From an uncultured Clostridia bacterium (GTDB taxonomy: Bacteria; Bacillota; Clostridia; Christensenellales; Borkfalkiaceae): a stretch of 64,000 nucleotides of DNA. The translations under genes and the position numbers were made by a program. Each line of letters starts with the position of its first letter. Positions within the stretch are counted from its first letter, which is position 1. The DNA is taken from NCBI GenBank assembly GCA_934249265.1, contig CAKQKQ010000004.1, positions 1 to 64,000 on the forward strand, given 5' to 3'. A model generated the notes under the pieces. It worked only from the letters and a program-made list of their open reading frames with translations, did not search any database and was not told the DNA's origin. Shown in pieces: positions 36,752 to 45,942 of the stretch.

Positions 36752-39073
36752 TTAAAACGCTTTTCTTTTGACGATAGCAAGGCAAAGCGCAACACCGCTT
36801 ATGCCGCTCACCGCCACCGCCGCCGCGGCGTAGTTTGTTTCGACAAGATTATCCATCGCTTCTTTAAGTTCTTTATTAGCCTTTTCAACGTCCGCGGCAG
36901 TAGAATTTTCGGTCAAATTTTTAGCCGCATAGTATTTTTCTTTAAAAATCATATAGGTATTTTTCTTGTAAGATTTGCCCTCTTCTATAATCGCCGTTGC
37001 CGAAGCCAAAGTCTTTTTAAGTTCGGTAAGGTCGGTCTTTTCGGTGGCGGAAGATAACGCCGCATTGATTTTTTCAAGAACTTCGTCCATCGCCTTTTGC
37101 GAGTGGTTTGCCGTGATTTTGTCCGCTTTTGCCAAAGCCTTTTCAATTGTCTTTTTCGCCTCTTTCGTGTAAGAGGTAAGGTCTTTGTTCTTTATCTTTT
37201 CTATTTCAGCATCGAAAGCCGCTTTGTCTCCCGCGGTCTTTTCGATAGATTTGACTTGACCTATAAACAAATCGTCTATCGAAATTTCGCCGCCGCTTGC
37301 GTTTTCAAACACGACTTTACTAAGTCCGCTCGAAAATGCGGTGACAGCCGTCATATCGAGATTATATCCGCCGTTCTTTTTAGTCCAAATCGCGGTTAAA
37401 TAATCGTTTTCAACGTCGTTGCCGACTGTAAGTTGAAGTTTTACTCCGTTTTTACCGCCGAGATAAACGTTTAATTTGTCGCCCGCGTTTGCCTTTGCAA
37501 AAAGGTTTATATCAAAAGTACCCGTGTTGCCTTTAAAATTCGTATTAATCGCAAATTGAGATTTTGCGGGCATTTTCACGTAAGAATTTATTTCGTTTTC
37601 CGCTTGCATTATAGCGTCGCTCGACTCCAGCGATGGAAGTACGGGAGAAGTAGACGTTTGCGCTTTATCCGTCATATTTTCAAATTCGCCCATATCGTAA
37701 GCGTAGTTTTTCGCGCTCGGAGCGTACGTTACGTAAAGCGAATCGATATCGAAATACGTTTTTGTGTTAAACCCGCTACCCGTATGAGGATAGAATATGA
37801 TAATCATATATTTCGTGGACGAACGGTTGGTTTCGAGCACTACCGTTTGATTATGCCACGTGCCGTCGCCTTGCTCGTTTACCGTCAACGCGTCGAGCGT
37901 GATTTTGCCGGAATTATTTAAACTTGCCCTTCTCGTGCTAAATTCAAGCATAACGTCGTTGTCGGCAATTCCGTCTAAAGCGTCGTTATCGATAAAAAGT
38001 CTGTACTTAAAAGTGATGTACACTCTGTTTGTCAAAGGCATATTTTCTTGACTGCCCAAATCGTTGTTGTAAAACGGCATATACACCGACGGCGAATCTT
38101 TGGTCGAATCGAACTTACCCATTCTTATAAACGAATTGTCTTCCGCTTTGTTGTAAATAACGAACTGACTTCCGCTTGCGGCGTCGGTATACAAATCGCT
38201 GCCCGAGCCTTTGGGGAGTTTAACCGCCGTCGTGCCAACGTTGAAATCGGTTGAATAAGCATCGAAATATTCGGTGTTTACCGAGTAAGCGCGGCTCGAT
38301 TTGTCGAGCATAAGAGCCTTGTTCTTTTCTATACCAGCCAAAGAATAATCGGTATCCAACTCGTCTTTATCGCTGATTATAAGGGTATCGAAAGAAGAAA
38401 CTTCGCAATAGTTTTGACCGCCGTAAATCATCTTAAACTCGTCGATATCGAAATATGCGCGGGTGTTTTGGTAAGATGCGTCTTTGCCGTGATAAAAAGT
38501 AACGTACGCTTTTCCGTCGGTCGCTTTGCTTACGGGCAATTCAAACGAAAACGTGTGCCAATTATAAGAAAACGCGTCGTTTGTCGCAAGGTCTTTATAC
38601 GAAATCGTCTTTTCGGAATTTTTATAGCGCACGGAAATTACTTTTTCGTCTTGGTCGTAAATCGTTGCTCCTTCCGAAAATCTGTACGAAAACGAAACGT
38701 TGACTTTTTCAGCCGCAAAAGACTCGACGGCTATCGAAACCGCCGCGTAATCGGAATTTAATCCGTCAAAGTCGGCAATTCTTAAAAATTTGTTGTTTTC
38801 GGGAAGTTCTAATCCGCTTTTCACGTTTGAACAGCCGCTGTTTAACGCGTAAGTAGGCGCGGTTACGTCACCGTTTTCGTCTAAAGAGTACGAAAGATAA
38901 ATCTTTTTATCCCCCTCTTCCGCTTTAACTGTCTTGACTTGCCCGAAAACGGGTAAAACCCACGAAAACGCACCGAGAAAAATCATAGCCGCGATAATCG
39001 GCGAAGCCACTGAATTAAACTTTGCCTTAAATCGTCTTTTCATTCGGGTTTGTCTGCAATCGGTTGATAACAT
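36752..39073 (-). CDS. Large secreted surface protein with FIVAR-like region and C-terminal anchor
   Basis: A 773-residue exported protein. A signal sequence lies about 20-50 (SPIIAAMIFLGAFSWVLPVF). Three beta-sandwich carbohydrate-binding-like domains occur (about 55-230, 250-455, 470-610), each with KTYFDIDSLYVTYA or AYFDIDEFKMIYG type ends. Two helical FIVAR-like repeats follow (about 625-745: ALAKADKITANHSQKAMDEV), then a hydrophobic helix and KRKAF. It probably binds glycan. It is the first gene of the divergent operon. The ATG at 39073 has AAAAGGAGAGAAA upstream, better than the internal ATG ten codons on. Confidence 0.72.
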   Translation of the reverse strand: MLSTDCRQTRMKRRFKAKFNSVASPIIAAMIFLGAFSWVLPVFGQVKTVKAEEGDKKIYLSYSLDENGDVTAPTYALNSGCSNVKSGLELPENNKFLRIADFDGLNSDYAAVSIAVESFAAEKVNVSFSYRFSEGATIYDQDEKVISVRYKNSEKTISYKDLATNDAFSYNWHTFSFELPVSKATDGKAYVTFYHGKDASYQNTRAYFDIDEFKMIYGGQNYCEVSSFDTLIISDKDELDTDYSLAGIEKNKALMLDKSSRAYSVNTEYFDAYSTDFNVGTTAVKLPKGSGSDLYTDAASGSQFVIYNKAEDNSFIRMGKFDSTKDSPSVYMPFYNNDLGSQENMPLTNRVYITFKYRLFIDNDALDGIADNDVMLEFSTRRASLNNSGKITLDALTVNEQGDGTWHNQTVVLETNRSSTKYMIIIFYPHTGSGFNTKTYFDIDSLYVTYAPSAKNYAYDMGEFENMTDKAQTSTSPVLPSLESSDAIMQAENEINSYVKMPAKSQFAINTNFKGNTGTFDINLFAKANAGDKLNVYLGGKNGVKLQLTVGNDVENDYLTAIWTKKNGGYNLDMTAVTAFSSGLSKVVFENASGGEISIDDLFIGQVKSIEKTAGDKAAFDAEIEKIKNKDLTSYTKEAKKTIEKALAKADKITANHSQKAMDEVLEKINAALSSATEKTDLTELKKTLASATAIIEEGKSYKKNTYMIFKEKYYAAKNLTENSTAADVEKANKELKEAMDNLVETNYAAAAVAVSGISGVALCLAIVKRKAF

Positions 39074-39358
39074 TTTCTCTCCTTTTAATCGCGCCGTTCC
39101 GCTTTTAACTTATTATGCGAAATTCGCGCTTTAATATTTCCTTAAAAACATAAATTTCGTCATATTTTTGCGCCTTATCGGCTTTTTATATGAAATATAA
39201 ATGCAAAAATATGCGCAAATTTGTACGCCGTGATATCGGGTTTGAAATTTTAAATTTTGCCCGTTTTCACAACGCTACCAATATAATATTATCACATCGC
39301 AAGGCAAAAATAAATACTTTGCCCTTAAAAATAATTTAGTAACCTTTTATTCTAATCG
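39074..39358. other. Divergent promoter region between the surface-protein operon and the ArsR gene
   Basis: No gene seen. A possible minus-strand promoter (TTGCCT, 16 bases, TATATT; about 39279-39306) would leave a leader of some 200 bases before the operon. Confidence 0.35.
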
Positions 39359-39375
39359 GTTGATGATTTATCAAC
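39359..39375. promoter_or_regulatory. Operator-like inverted repeat
   Basis: GTTGAT, 5-nt spacer, ATCAAC: a perfect dyad 17 bases upstream of the ArsR promoter -35, in the divergent space. It may be the binding site of the ArsR-type regulator. Confidence 0.45.
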
Positions 39376-39392
39376 TTATTTTGCATAAACCC

Positions 39393-39421
39393 TTGACGAG
39401 TAGCAAAATCGATTATATAAT
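39393..39421 (+). promoter_or_regulatory. Predicted promoter of the ArsR-type regulator gene
   Basis: TTGACG (39393-39398), 17 bases, TATAAT (39416-39421). The leader of about 155 bases contains palindromic repeat copy D. Confidence 0.8.
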
Positions 39422-39498
39422 ATATTTTATAAAGGCTTGGTTTATTGATTTGTTTATTGATAAAAAACTTTAAAAACACTTGTTTATCGCGCGCAAAT

Positions 39499-39536
39499 TG
39501 TCGTTTTTACGCAATACGTATGCGGTAAACGCGGTA
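39499..39536. repeat. Dispersed palindromic repeat, copy D
   Basis: Starts TGTCGTTTTTACGCAATACG and continues TATGCGGTAAACGCGG. It is one of the two best copies and lies in the ArsR 5' leader, where it would fold into a hairpin. Confidence 0.7.
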
Positions 39537-39581
39537 AAAAGGTTTTAAAATCGACAAGCAAAACAAGCAAAAGGAGTATTT

Positions 39582-40628
39582 ATGCCGACCAAAGAACAAT
39601 TAAAGACGAAAACAAAATATAAAAAGAAATACGAAATAAATGCAAAAGACACTAAAGGCGAAGTGCTTGCCGACAAACCCACAAAAACGATGACTTTTTC
39701 GGTACTCGACCCGCAAAACTATAAAAAACTCGAGAGTATTTGCCGCGCGCTCGGTTCGCCGATAAGGCTTAAAATAATAAAACAGTTGACCGAAAAACCG
39801 ATGACTCTTTTGGAGATAGCAAGGCTTAATTCTATCACAAACTCGACGGCATTGTTTCATTTGACTTGCTTAATCGACGGCGGCGTAGTCGAAAACAGAT
39901 ATTTGCCGGGAATTAAGGGAAAGGCTCAAATATTTTTCGTCAACTTTAATCGTATTTCGTTTACTCGTGGCGACTTACTTAAAGAAACGACGAAAGTTTT
40001 TCAACAAGAAACGGCTATCGGGGATTATATAGATATCGACGGCGACTTTTTCGGCATCGCCAATACTGAAAAAATAATCATGCTACACAGCGAAGAAGCC
40101 TTTTCGTCCGCGAGGAAATCAGCCGAACTGCTTTGGCTTCAATCGGCGGGTGCGGTATACTACCCTTTTGAAAATTATTTTGCAAAAAACGGAACGGTTG
40201 AAGAACTGTCGTTTTCGCTCGAACTTTGCTCCGAAACATCTTTTTACCGCAACGATTGGAAAAGCGATATCACTTTTACTATAAACGGCATAGACGTATG
40301 CACTTACACTTCGCCCGGGGACTTCGGCGGCGTGAGAGGTAAACTCAACCCGTCGTGGTGGCCTAACGAAAACACGCAATTCGGTAATTTAATCGATATA
40401 TCGGTGCGCAGTAGCGGAACTTTTATGTTTAACGAAAAATGTTCCGACGTGGGGCTGAAAGATTTAAACCTTTCCGACGGCAACAAAATCATTTTCGGCA
40501 TAAAAATAAAACCCACCGCAAAATATATCGGTGGATTTAACATTTTCGGCAAAAAATTCGGCAATTACGAGCAAGATATAAAAATGTCGGCAAAGTACAA
40601 AACCTTTACCGAAACCGACGAAGAATAA
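39582..40628 (+). CDS. ArsR-type winged-helix regulator with C-terminal sensor domain
   Basis: A 348-residue regulator. Residues 48-115 form an ArsR-like winged helix (ICRALGSPIRLKIIKQLTEK, MTLLEIARLNSITNSTALFH). Residues 185-340 form a beta-rich domain (ITFTINGIDVCTYTSPGDFG, KLNPSWWPNENTQFG) like the sugar-sensing domains of some carbohydrate-linked ArsR proteins. It is divergent from the five-gene surface-protein cluster and probably controls it in response to a glycan-derived ligand. AAAGGAG precedes the ATG. It is longer than typical metal-sensing ArsR proteins, and no metal-binding Cys set is seen. Confidence 0.85.
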   Translation: MPTKEQLKTKTKYKKKYEINAKDTKGEVLADKPTKTMTFSVLDPQNYKKLESICRALGSPIRLKIIKQLTEKPMTLLEIARLNSITNSTALFHLTCLIDGGVVENRYLPGIKGKAQIFFVNFNRISFTRGDLLKETTKVFQQETAIGDYIDIDGDFFGIANTEKIIMLHSEEAFSSARKSAELLWLQSAGAVYYPFENYFAKNGTVEELSFSLELCSETSFYRNDWKSDITFTINGIDVCTYTSPGDFGGVRGKLNPSWWPNENTQFGNLIDISVRSSGTFMFNEKCSDVGLKDLNLSDGNKIIFGIKIKPTAKYIGGFNIFGKKFGNYEQDIKMSAKYKTFTETDEE

Positions 40629-40790
40629 CGAAAAGTAAAACTAAAATTAATAAAAATAAAATTCGGACGAGTTTATTTCTTGTCTCATATTTTAAAACAT
40701 AATACTTTTTAAATAAAAAATTAGTAACAAATTTTAGTAACAAAATGCAAAATAACTCAATAAAAACAATAAAATTTATTAAAAAATCAA

Positions 40791-40823
40791 CAAAAAAAGA
40801 TAGGCTAAAACCTATCTTTTTTT
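40791..40823. terminator. Bidirectional terminator between the ArsR gene and tRNA-Ala
   Basis: AAAGATAGG and CCTATCTTT around a 6-nt loop, with T's on both strands. Confidence 0.85.
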
Positions 40824-40825
40824 GT

Positions 40826-40901
40826 TGGTGGAGATAAGGGGATTCGAACCCCTGACCTATGCATTGCGAACGCATCGCTCTACCAACTGAGCCATATCCC
40901 C
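40826..40901 (-). tRNA. tRNA-Ala (anticodon CGC)
   Basis: A 76-nt cloverleaf with encoded CCA. Acceptor GGGGATA pairs with TATCTCC including the G3:U70 pair that marks alanine tRNAs. D arm GCTCAGTTGGTAGAGC, anticodon loop TTCGCAA, T loop TTCGAAT. Confidence 0.95.
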
Positions 40902-41026
40902 ATGCGTTTTTACGACTTGCGCCGCATATATTATTCGTTTATAATAAAGCAAATTTTTTAAACCAAACCGCTTATATTTAAGCATATTCAAACGAAATTC
41001 GCCTTACTTTTAATCGTTTTTTCGTG

Positions 41027-41103
<77 letters not shown>

Positions 41104-41117
41104 GAATTTTCTTTAAT

Positions 41118-41146
41118 ATTTTAGCACATTATCGCTTGATTAGCAA
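41118..41146 (-). promoter_or_regulatory. Predicted tRNA promoter
   Basis: Minus strand TTGCTA (41141-41146), 17 bases, TAAAAT (41118-41123), 14 bases before tRNA-Val. It may also serve tRNA-Ala. Confidence 0.65.
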
Positions 41147-41426
41147 CTGTTTTTACATAATTTGAATATTTTTCTTTTCTCTGCCCTTTTATATTGAATT
41201 TTCACTCGCTTAAATCAAATTCTTCCCGCCACGCCAAAATTCACCGATTATATTTTTGTCCTCAAAAAACAAATTCCGCATTAAAGCGGCACGATAAGGA
41301 ACAATAATGCGCAATAAAATGCGATAAAACTTTTTTAATTTTATCGATAAAAATTTTTTTTAAACGGAAACATATTTTAATAAATATGTTTGCAAAAACG
41401 GCGGGAAAAATTTTTTAAATTACCTA
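41147..41426. other. AT-rich intergenic region without a gene
   Basis: Nothing recognisable besides short A and T runs. Confidence 0.5.
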
Positions 41427-41455
41427 TTGATTTTGTCAAATCGCCGTGTTATAAT
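41427..41455 (+). promoter_or_regulatory. Distal promoter, 240 bases upstream of the SGNH lipoprotein gene
   Basis: TTGATT (41427-41432), 17 bases, TATAAT (41450-41455). It implies a long leader or a small RNA before the proximal promoter at 41641. Confidence 0.6.
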
Positions 41456-41640
41456 CGTTGCGAAAAATTTTTACAGTGAAAATCTCTACCCTTTTAAGTT
41501 CGATGCAAAAAACGCGCTATAGATTTTTAAGTAAAATCAATTTTTAATATAAAAATGTAAACAATTTTCCTTATTTTACGCCAAAACGCGCTTAAAACAA
41601 GCAAAATGGTGGATTATTTTTATCTTTTCACCAAAACGTA

Positions 41641-41673
41641 TTGACCTAACGAGAGGAAAATTGTATTATACAA
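41641..41673 (+). promoter_or_regulatory. Proximal promoter with overlapping palindrome
   Basis: TTGACC (41641-41646), 17 bases, TATTAT (41664-41669). A perfect 13-bp palindrome, TTGTATTATACAA (41661-41673), covers the -10 box and looks like an operator. AGGAGG follows at 41687-41692. Confidence 0.7.
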
Positions 41674-41698
41674 TTATATAATTATGAGGAGGAAAACA

Positions 41699-43960
41699 AT
41701 GACTCGATTTAAGAAAATTTTTATGGTAGTTTTATCCATAATTTGCTTGTCGTTTACGTTTGCCGCTTGTAAAGACACAAACAAAGGCAATTCAAACAGC
41801 GACGACTCGGCGACCCCCGCTCCGGTTGCCTTACACTTGAAAAATTACAAGACAAACTTCACCGAAGGCGACGAGTTTTCCGTGGGCGACCTTGTAGTCG
41901 AAGTCGAATACGACGACGCATCGAAGGTTGAACTTTCCGCAACGGAATACGAAGTCGATTACTCCGCTTACAATAAAGACGTAGCGGGCACTTACAATAT
42001 CGAGGTAAAAGCATTGGGACTTACAAAAACTTATTCGGTAAACGTAGCCGCAAAAATCGTTTGCACAAAAATCGAATTTGTTTCGGGCACGACAGAATTT
42101 ACTTTAAACGACGAATTTACTTATAAAGATATTGTCGTAAAAGCGACTTATTCGGACGAAAAAACGAAAATAGTGCCGCTTGACGATTTGCAAGTAGACA
42201 GCACCGATTTCAACTCTACTCAAGAAGGTACTTACGTAATAACGATTTCCGCATACGGCGTACAAACCACTTATGAAGTAACTGTAAGCAAAATCGACGG
42301 TTTAAACGTTTTGATGATAGGCAACAGTTTCTCCGAAGACACAGTAAGATGGGTATACGACATCGCGAAAGATTTAGGTATTGAAAAAGTAAACGTTTGC
42401 AATATGTATATCGGCGGTTGTTCGATAGATACACACTACGCAAATGCCGTAAATAACAGAGCAAATTACGATTTCCAAGTTTATAACACCACAAGTGGAC
42501 AGTGGGAACACAACTACAACAAAACTCTTGAATACGGAATTAAATACGCAAAATGGGACTATATCACCCTTCAACAATCCAGCGGCGTTTCGGGTATGTA
42601 CACAAGTTATGCAAATTTGCAAAATCTTATGGATTACGTAAAGCAAAACGCCACTAAACCTAACGTAAAACTCGTTTGGCACATGACTTGGGCTTACAGC
42701 GCAAATTCGACTCACGGAGAGTTTGTAAATTACGAAAAAGACCAACTCAAAATGTACAACTCTATTGCAAGTTGCGTAAAATCGGAAGTATTGACCAAAG
42801 ATTTTTACAAAGTTATTCCCAACGGAACTGCTATACAAAACATTCGTACATCGTTTATCGGCGACAATTTAACAAGAGACGGTTATCACCTCACTTACGA
42901 TTTGGGCAGATTTGTCGCGGGACTCAACCTTGTGTACACCCTCACGGGCGCGGACATTACCCAACTTAATTACACCCCCTCGGGCGTGCCTTCCGCTTAT
43001 AAACAAGTAGTTATAGAAAGCATACTCAATGCGGCTGAAAAACCGTATGAATACACTACTTCGCAATACTTGACCGAACCCGAATTTATCACGGACGAAG
43101 AAATTGCAACTAAAAATTTAGTCAAAATGAATTATCTTCCCGTAGGAAACGCATATTACAACGCGACGGATACAAATTATAACAAACTTATTACAAACGC
43201 GGGAAATTGTCCGCAATTCGTGACCACAGCAAAATGGTTTACCAAAGAAGAATTGCCGATAGGTTCTATAATAATTTTGAAACGCGGCTGGCAATATAGA
43301 CCCGAAGCGTGGACCGACGACGTAAAACAAACGAGCCGCCCCGACATAACCACTTCTCCGCGTGTAGACATCGACGAAGCATGGTGGGGAAATTATAAAT
43401 ACCGCGCGTTCAATATCGCAAAAGTGGGGACTCCCGCATTGAACGGAGCGTTTAGTCAAGCGTTGGACGCATTTACGATTTACGTTCCGCAAGGAACTCC
43501 GCTTGCAACAGCACCCGATTACAGTTCTGGCGACGAAGCACTTTTGACGGCAAACGGCAAAAACATAAGCGAAATGAAACAACTTGACCTTTTGCCGATA
43601 ATCGGTTTCTACAACAGCACCATAACTACTACTCCCATTCTTCAAACGCCGCACAATTTAAACAACAAATTTGTTTCGTCGGACGTTTTGACAAGAGCGA
43701 TGCTCCCCGTTGGCTCGGTAATCATAATCGACCAAGGTTATCAATGCCGCCCCGACGCATGGGTATTAGGCAGCAAAACTACGAGCCGCCCCGCTATCGT
43801 TTCGGCACAAACCGAAACCAAAGTAATAAACGTAACGTCGGAATGGTGGGGAAGTTACAACGCTTTAACCCTTATCGCGGCTACAATAGGTACGCCCGAA
43901 ATACACCAAACGTCTTATGAAGTATTTAAACACGTAAGAGTTTACGTACCCAACAACTAA
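41699..43960 (+). CDS. SGNH/DUF4886-type lipoprotein with Ig-like domains and duplicated C-terminal module
   Basis: A 753-residue lipoprotein (lipobox FAAC near residue 22). Two bacterial Ig-like domains (about 40-195), each ending GTY-type plus Y.V.V, precede an SGNH hydrolase domain of the DUF4886 kind (about 205-430): VLMIGNSFSEDTVRW with the nucleophile Ser, and the C-terminal Asp/His block IGDNLTRDGYHLTYDLGRF. The last 320 residues are two copies of a roughly 110-residue module with LP-GS-III, RP(E/D)AW, TSRP and WWG-Y. It is probably an exported deacetylase or esterase on glycan. The ATG at 41699 is used because AGGAGG lies seven bases before it; an ATG five codons earlier overlaps that site. 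Confidence 0.85.
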   Translation: MTRFKKIFMVVLSIICLSFTFAACKDTNKGNSNSDDSATPAPVALHLKNYKTNFTEGDEFSVGDLVVEVEYDDASKVELSATEYEVDYSAYNKDVAGTYNIEVKALGLTKTYSVNVAAKIVCTKIEFVSGTTEFTLNDEFTYKDIVVKATYSDEKTKIVPLDDLQVDSTDFNSTQEGTYVITISAYGVQTTYEVTVSKIDGLNVLMIGNSFSEDTVRWVYDIAKDLGIEKVNVCNMYIGGCSIDTHYANAVNNRANYDFQVYNTTSGQWEHNYNKTLEYGIKYAKWDYITLQQSSGVSGMYTSYANLQNLMDYVKQNATKPNVKLVWHMTWAYSANSTHGEFVNYEKDQLKMYNSIASCVKSEVLTKDFYKVIPNGTAIQNIRTSFIGDNLTRDGYHLTYDLGRFVAGLNLVYTLTGADITQLNYTPSGVPSAYKQVVIESILNAAEKPYEYTTSQYLTEPEFITDEEIATKNLVKMNYLPVGNAYYNATDTNYNKLITNAGNCPQFVTTAKWFTKEELPIGSIIILKRGWQYRPEAWTDDVKQTSRPDITTSPRVDIDEAWWGNYKYRAFNIAKVGTPALNGAFSQALDAFTIYVPQGTPLATAPDYSSGDEALLTANGKNISEMKQLDLLPIIGFYNSTITTTPILQTPHNLNNKFVSSDVLTRAMLPVGSVIIIDQGYQCRPDAWVLGSKTTSRPAIVSAQTETKVINVTSEWWGSYNALTLIAATIGTPEIHQTSYEVFKHVRVYVPNN

Positions 43961-43975
43961 AAATTTGATTTAGCA

Positions 43976-44020
43976 AAATACCCTCGCATTGCCTTATCGG
44001 CAAAACGAGGGTATTTTTTT
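43976..44020 (+). terminator. Terminator after the SGNH lipoprotein gene
   Basis: AAATACCCTCG and CGAGGGTATTT form a long stem with a 19-nt loop holding a small GCC/GGC stem, then T7. It may also serve the converging thioesterase gene. Confidence 0.9.
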
Positions 44021-44151
44021 GGGGTTATTATGAAAAGGGTGTTTTAAGTAATTTATTTAGCGGCTTTTTACCGCAAAGTACAAGCGGCTGAAATTGTCTG
44101 TTTCGTTGTTTTCAGTTTAGCCGTTTTATGCTGTTTCGCTCGCTGAAAAGT

Positions 44152-44901
44152 TTAAATATTTCTCGGTTTGAAGCATACGTACATTCTAAACACGTCTTTT
44201 TCGCCGCGTTTTTCAACTATGGAATAATTGTATTCGTCAATCTTTTTAATGTACACGTCAATGGTATCGCCCTCGAAACATTGCTCTAAAAATTCGTTCT
44301 CCACATAATCGATTTGCTTTTCGTCGAATACTTTAAGCGGAAAAACGTCAAGGGCAAATTTTGCAAAAACTACGTTGTTTATATGTCTGTTTGCGTCGAG
44401 GTCGCTGAACATAGTCTTTTTTGAATAAACGTAATTATACTCGGCTATACTCTCTTTAACTTCCTCTTTATCGACGGCTTTGTCCGTTCTGTAATCGGTA
44501 ATCAGCGACGGCAAAGTCGAAGTTTTCATCAATTTGTTGTTTTTTACGTCGAGTATACACCAATCGGAATAAAATTTTACGCAATCGCCTCCGTCACCGT
44601 CTTTAAAAACTCCGCTTCGACCAAACCTTACAAACCCGGGCTTATGCGGCCAAGTGGAAACTTGCAAAACGTCGGCGACTTTCGGGCGTTTGTCTATTTT
44701 CATTATTATTTTCGTCACGACCCATTTTACGCCGTATTTTTGCCCGACCGTTTCCATTCCTATCTGCATTTGAGCGGTGTGAGTACCGACAATATCCTCG
44801 TACAAGTTCAGCATTTTCGGCACTGACATTTCGTAAAGAGCGTCACAATCGGAATACTTTACGACATACGTATCGCGTAAAGTGTTCGATAAAGTATCCA
44901 T
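44152..44901 (-). CDS. Acyl-ACP thioesterase
   Basis: A 249-residue double hot-dog thioesterase that releases fatty acids from acyl carrier protein. The first hot-dog opens VVKYSDCDALYEMSVPKMLN; the second carries DLDANRHINNVVFAKFALD near residue 160, with the Asn-His pair used in catalysis. The length fits bacterial FatA/B-like enzymes. AGGAGG lies in the last codons of degV and the gap is three bases, so they are one transcript. The N-terminal codons for TLRDTYVVK coincide with a copy of the dispersed palindrome. Confidence 0.88.
   Translation of the reverse strand: MDTLSNTLRDTYVVKYSDCDALYEMSVPKMLNLYEDIVGTHTAQMQIGMETVGQKYGVKWVVTKIIMKIDKRPKVADVLQVSTWPHKPGFVRFGRSGVFKDGDGGDCVKFYSDWCILDVKNNKLMKTSTLPSLITDYRTDKAVDKEEVKESIAEYNYVYSKKTMFSDLDANRHINNVVFAKFALDVFPLKVFDEKQIDYVENEFLEQCFEGDTIDVYIKKIDEYNYSIVEKRGEKDVFRMYVCFKPRNI
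44856..44883. repeat. Palindromic repeat-like sequence inside the thioesterase gene (copy J)
   Basis: Arms ACTTTACG and CGTAAAGT enclose ATACGTAT. It encodes LRDTYVVK in the minus frame. Confidence 0.5.
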
Positions 44902-44904
44902 ATG

Positions 44905-45762
44905 CTACCTCCTGTCGGCTAAATAGTAAAGCGACAAAGTCCCCGGTCCGGAGTGGCAACCGATTATAGGACCAAGGTCGGTAATTACGGGCTTTATACC
45001 CGTTTCGTTTTCGATTTCGGTCGCGAGAAGTTGAGCGTCGGTCAAACAGTCCGCATGTGAAATATAACACACGGTGCAAGATTTGCTATGCGTTTTTACA
45101 AAATCTTCGCACAAAGTTTTTATCGACTTCTTTCTCGAAATAACCTTTTTTACCGCGTCGAGATGACCTTCGTTGTCCATTCTCATTACGGGTTTAATGT
45201 TTAAAATGCTGCCGACTATCGCGGTGGTTTGCTTTACTCTGCCGCCCGCAACGAGATATTTTAAATTATCAACGGTAAAACAGTGATTGAGTTGCCATTT
45301 CAATTTTTCGGCATAATCGATTATTTCGTCTATATTTTCGCACTTGTCGGCGTATTTTTTCACAAGTATGGCGTACATGCCGTGTCCCGAACATGCGCAA
45401 AGCGAATCTATTACGTAAATTCTCTTTTGTCCGTCCTTATTTATTGTATTTGCCGCCGCCAAGGCGTTTTTATAAGTATCGCTTAAACCGCTTGAAAACG
45501 CAAGGTGAAGTATAATATTTTCGCCGTTTAATTTGCTATTAAAAAATTCTTCATAAATGGGTTGGTTTATTTGCGAAGTCGAGGTTTTCGCTCCGCTACG
45601 CATTTTGGGATAAAGTCCGCTGCTGACAACGGTGTCGGTTTGGGTTGAATATTCTTTTCCGTCTATTAAATAAGTCATCGGCAAAACTTCAAATTTGTTT
45701 TCTTTAATGGTAGATGCGGGTAAGTCACAAGTTGCTTCAAGGGAAATGATTAAATTTTTCAT
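44905..45762 (-). CDS. DegV family fatty-acid-binding protein
   Basis: A 285-residue DegV/FakB-like protein that binds one fatty acid in the cytoplasm and can present it to the kinase FakA. Two-domain fold with the family motif ATCDLPAS near residue 10, KTSTSQINQPIYEEFF near 60, the segment IILHLAFSSGLSDTYKNA near 85 and YISHADCLTDA near 222. Co-transcription with a thioesterase that releases fatty acids fits this role. CGGAGG precedes the ATG. Confidence 0.92.
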   Translation of the reverse strand: MKNLIISLEATCDLPASTIKENKFEVLPMTYLIDGKEYSTQTDTVVSSGLYPKMRSGAKTSTSQINQPIYEEFFNSKLNGENIILHLAFSSGLSDTYKNALAAANTINKDGQKRIYVIDSLCACSGHGMYAILVKKYADKCENIDEIIDYAEKLKWQLNHCFTVDNLKYLVAGGRVKQTTAIVGSILNIKPVMRMDNEGHLDAVKKVISRKKSIKTLCEDFVKTHSKSCTVCYISHADCLTDAQLLATEIENETGIKPVITDLGPIIGCHSGPGTLSLYYLADRR

Positions 45763-45854
45763 GAATGCCTCCGTTCGTTTTTTATTTTAGTATAGCATGT
45801 TCGGCGGCAAATGTTGCTCTACACTTGATTTTTAAACTATACTCTTGAAAATGG

Positions 45855-45936
45855 CAATTCTACCGCGTAAAAATCCACTCTACTGTGAGTAGAATTGGTA
45901 TTTTTTGTTGACAAAACCGCTAAAATATTATACTAT
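45855..45936 (+). promoter_or_regulatory. Promoter and nested operators of the Xre-type gene
   Basis: TTGACA (45908-45913), 17 bases, TACTAT (45931-45936). Upstream, TCTACT GTG AGTAGA (45879-45893) is a perfect palindrome, and CAATTCTAC at 45855 pairs with GTAGAATTG at 45889. Autoregulation is likely. Confidence 0.7.
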
Positions 45937-45942
45937 ATGCTT

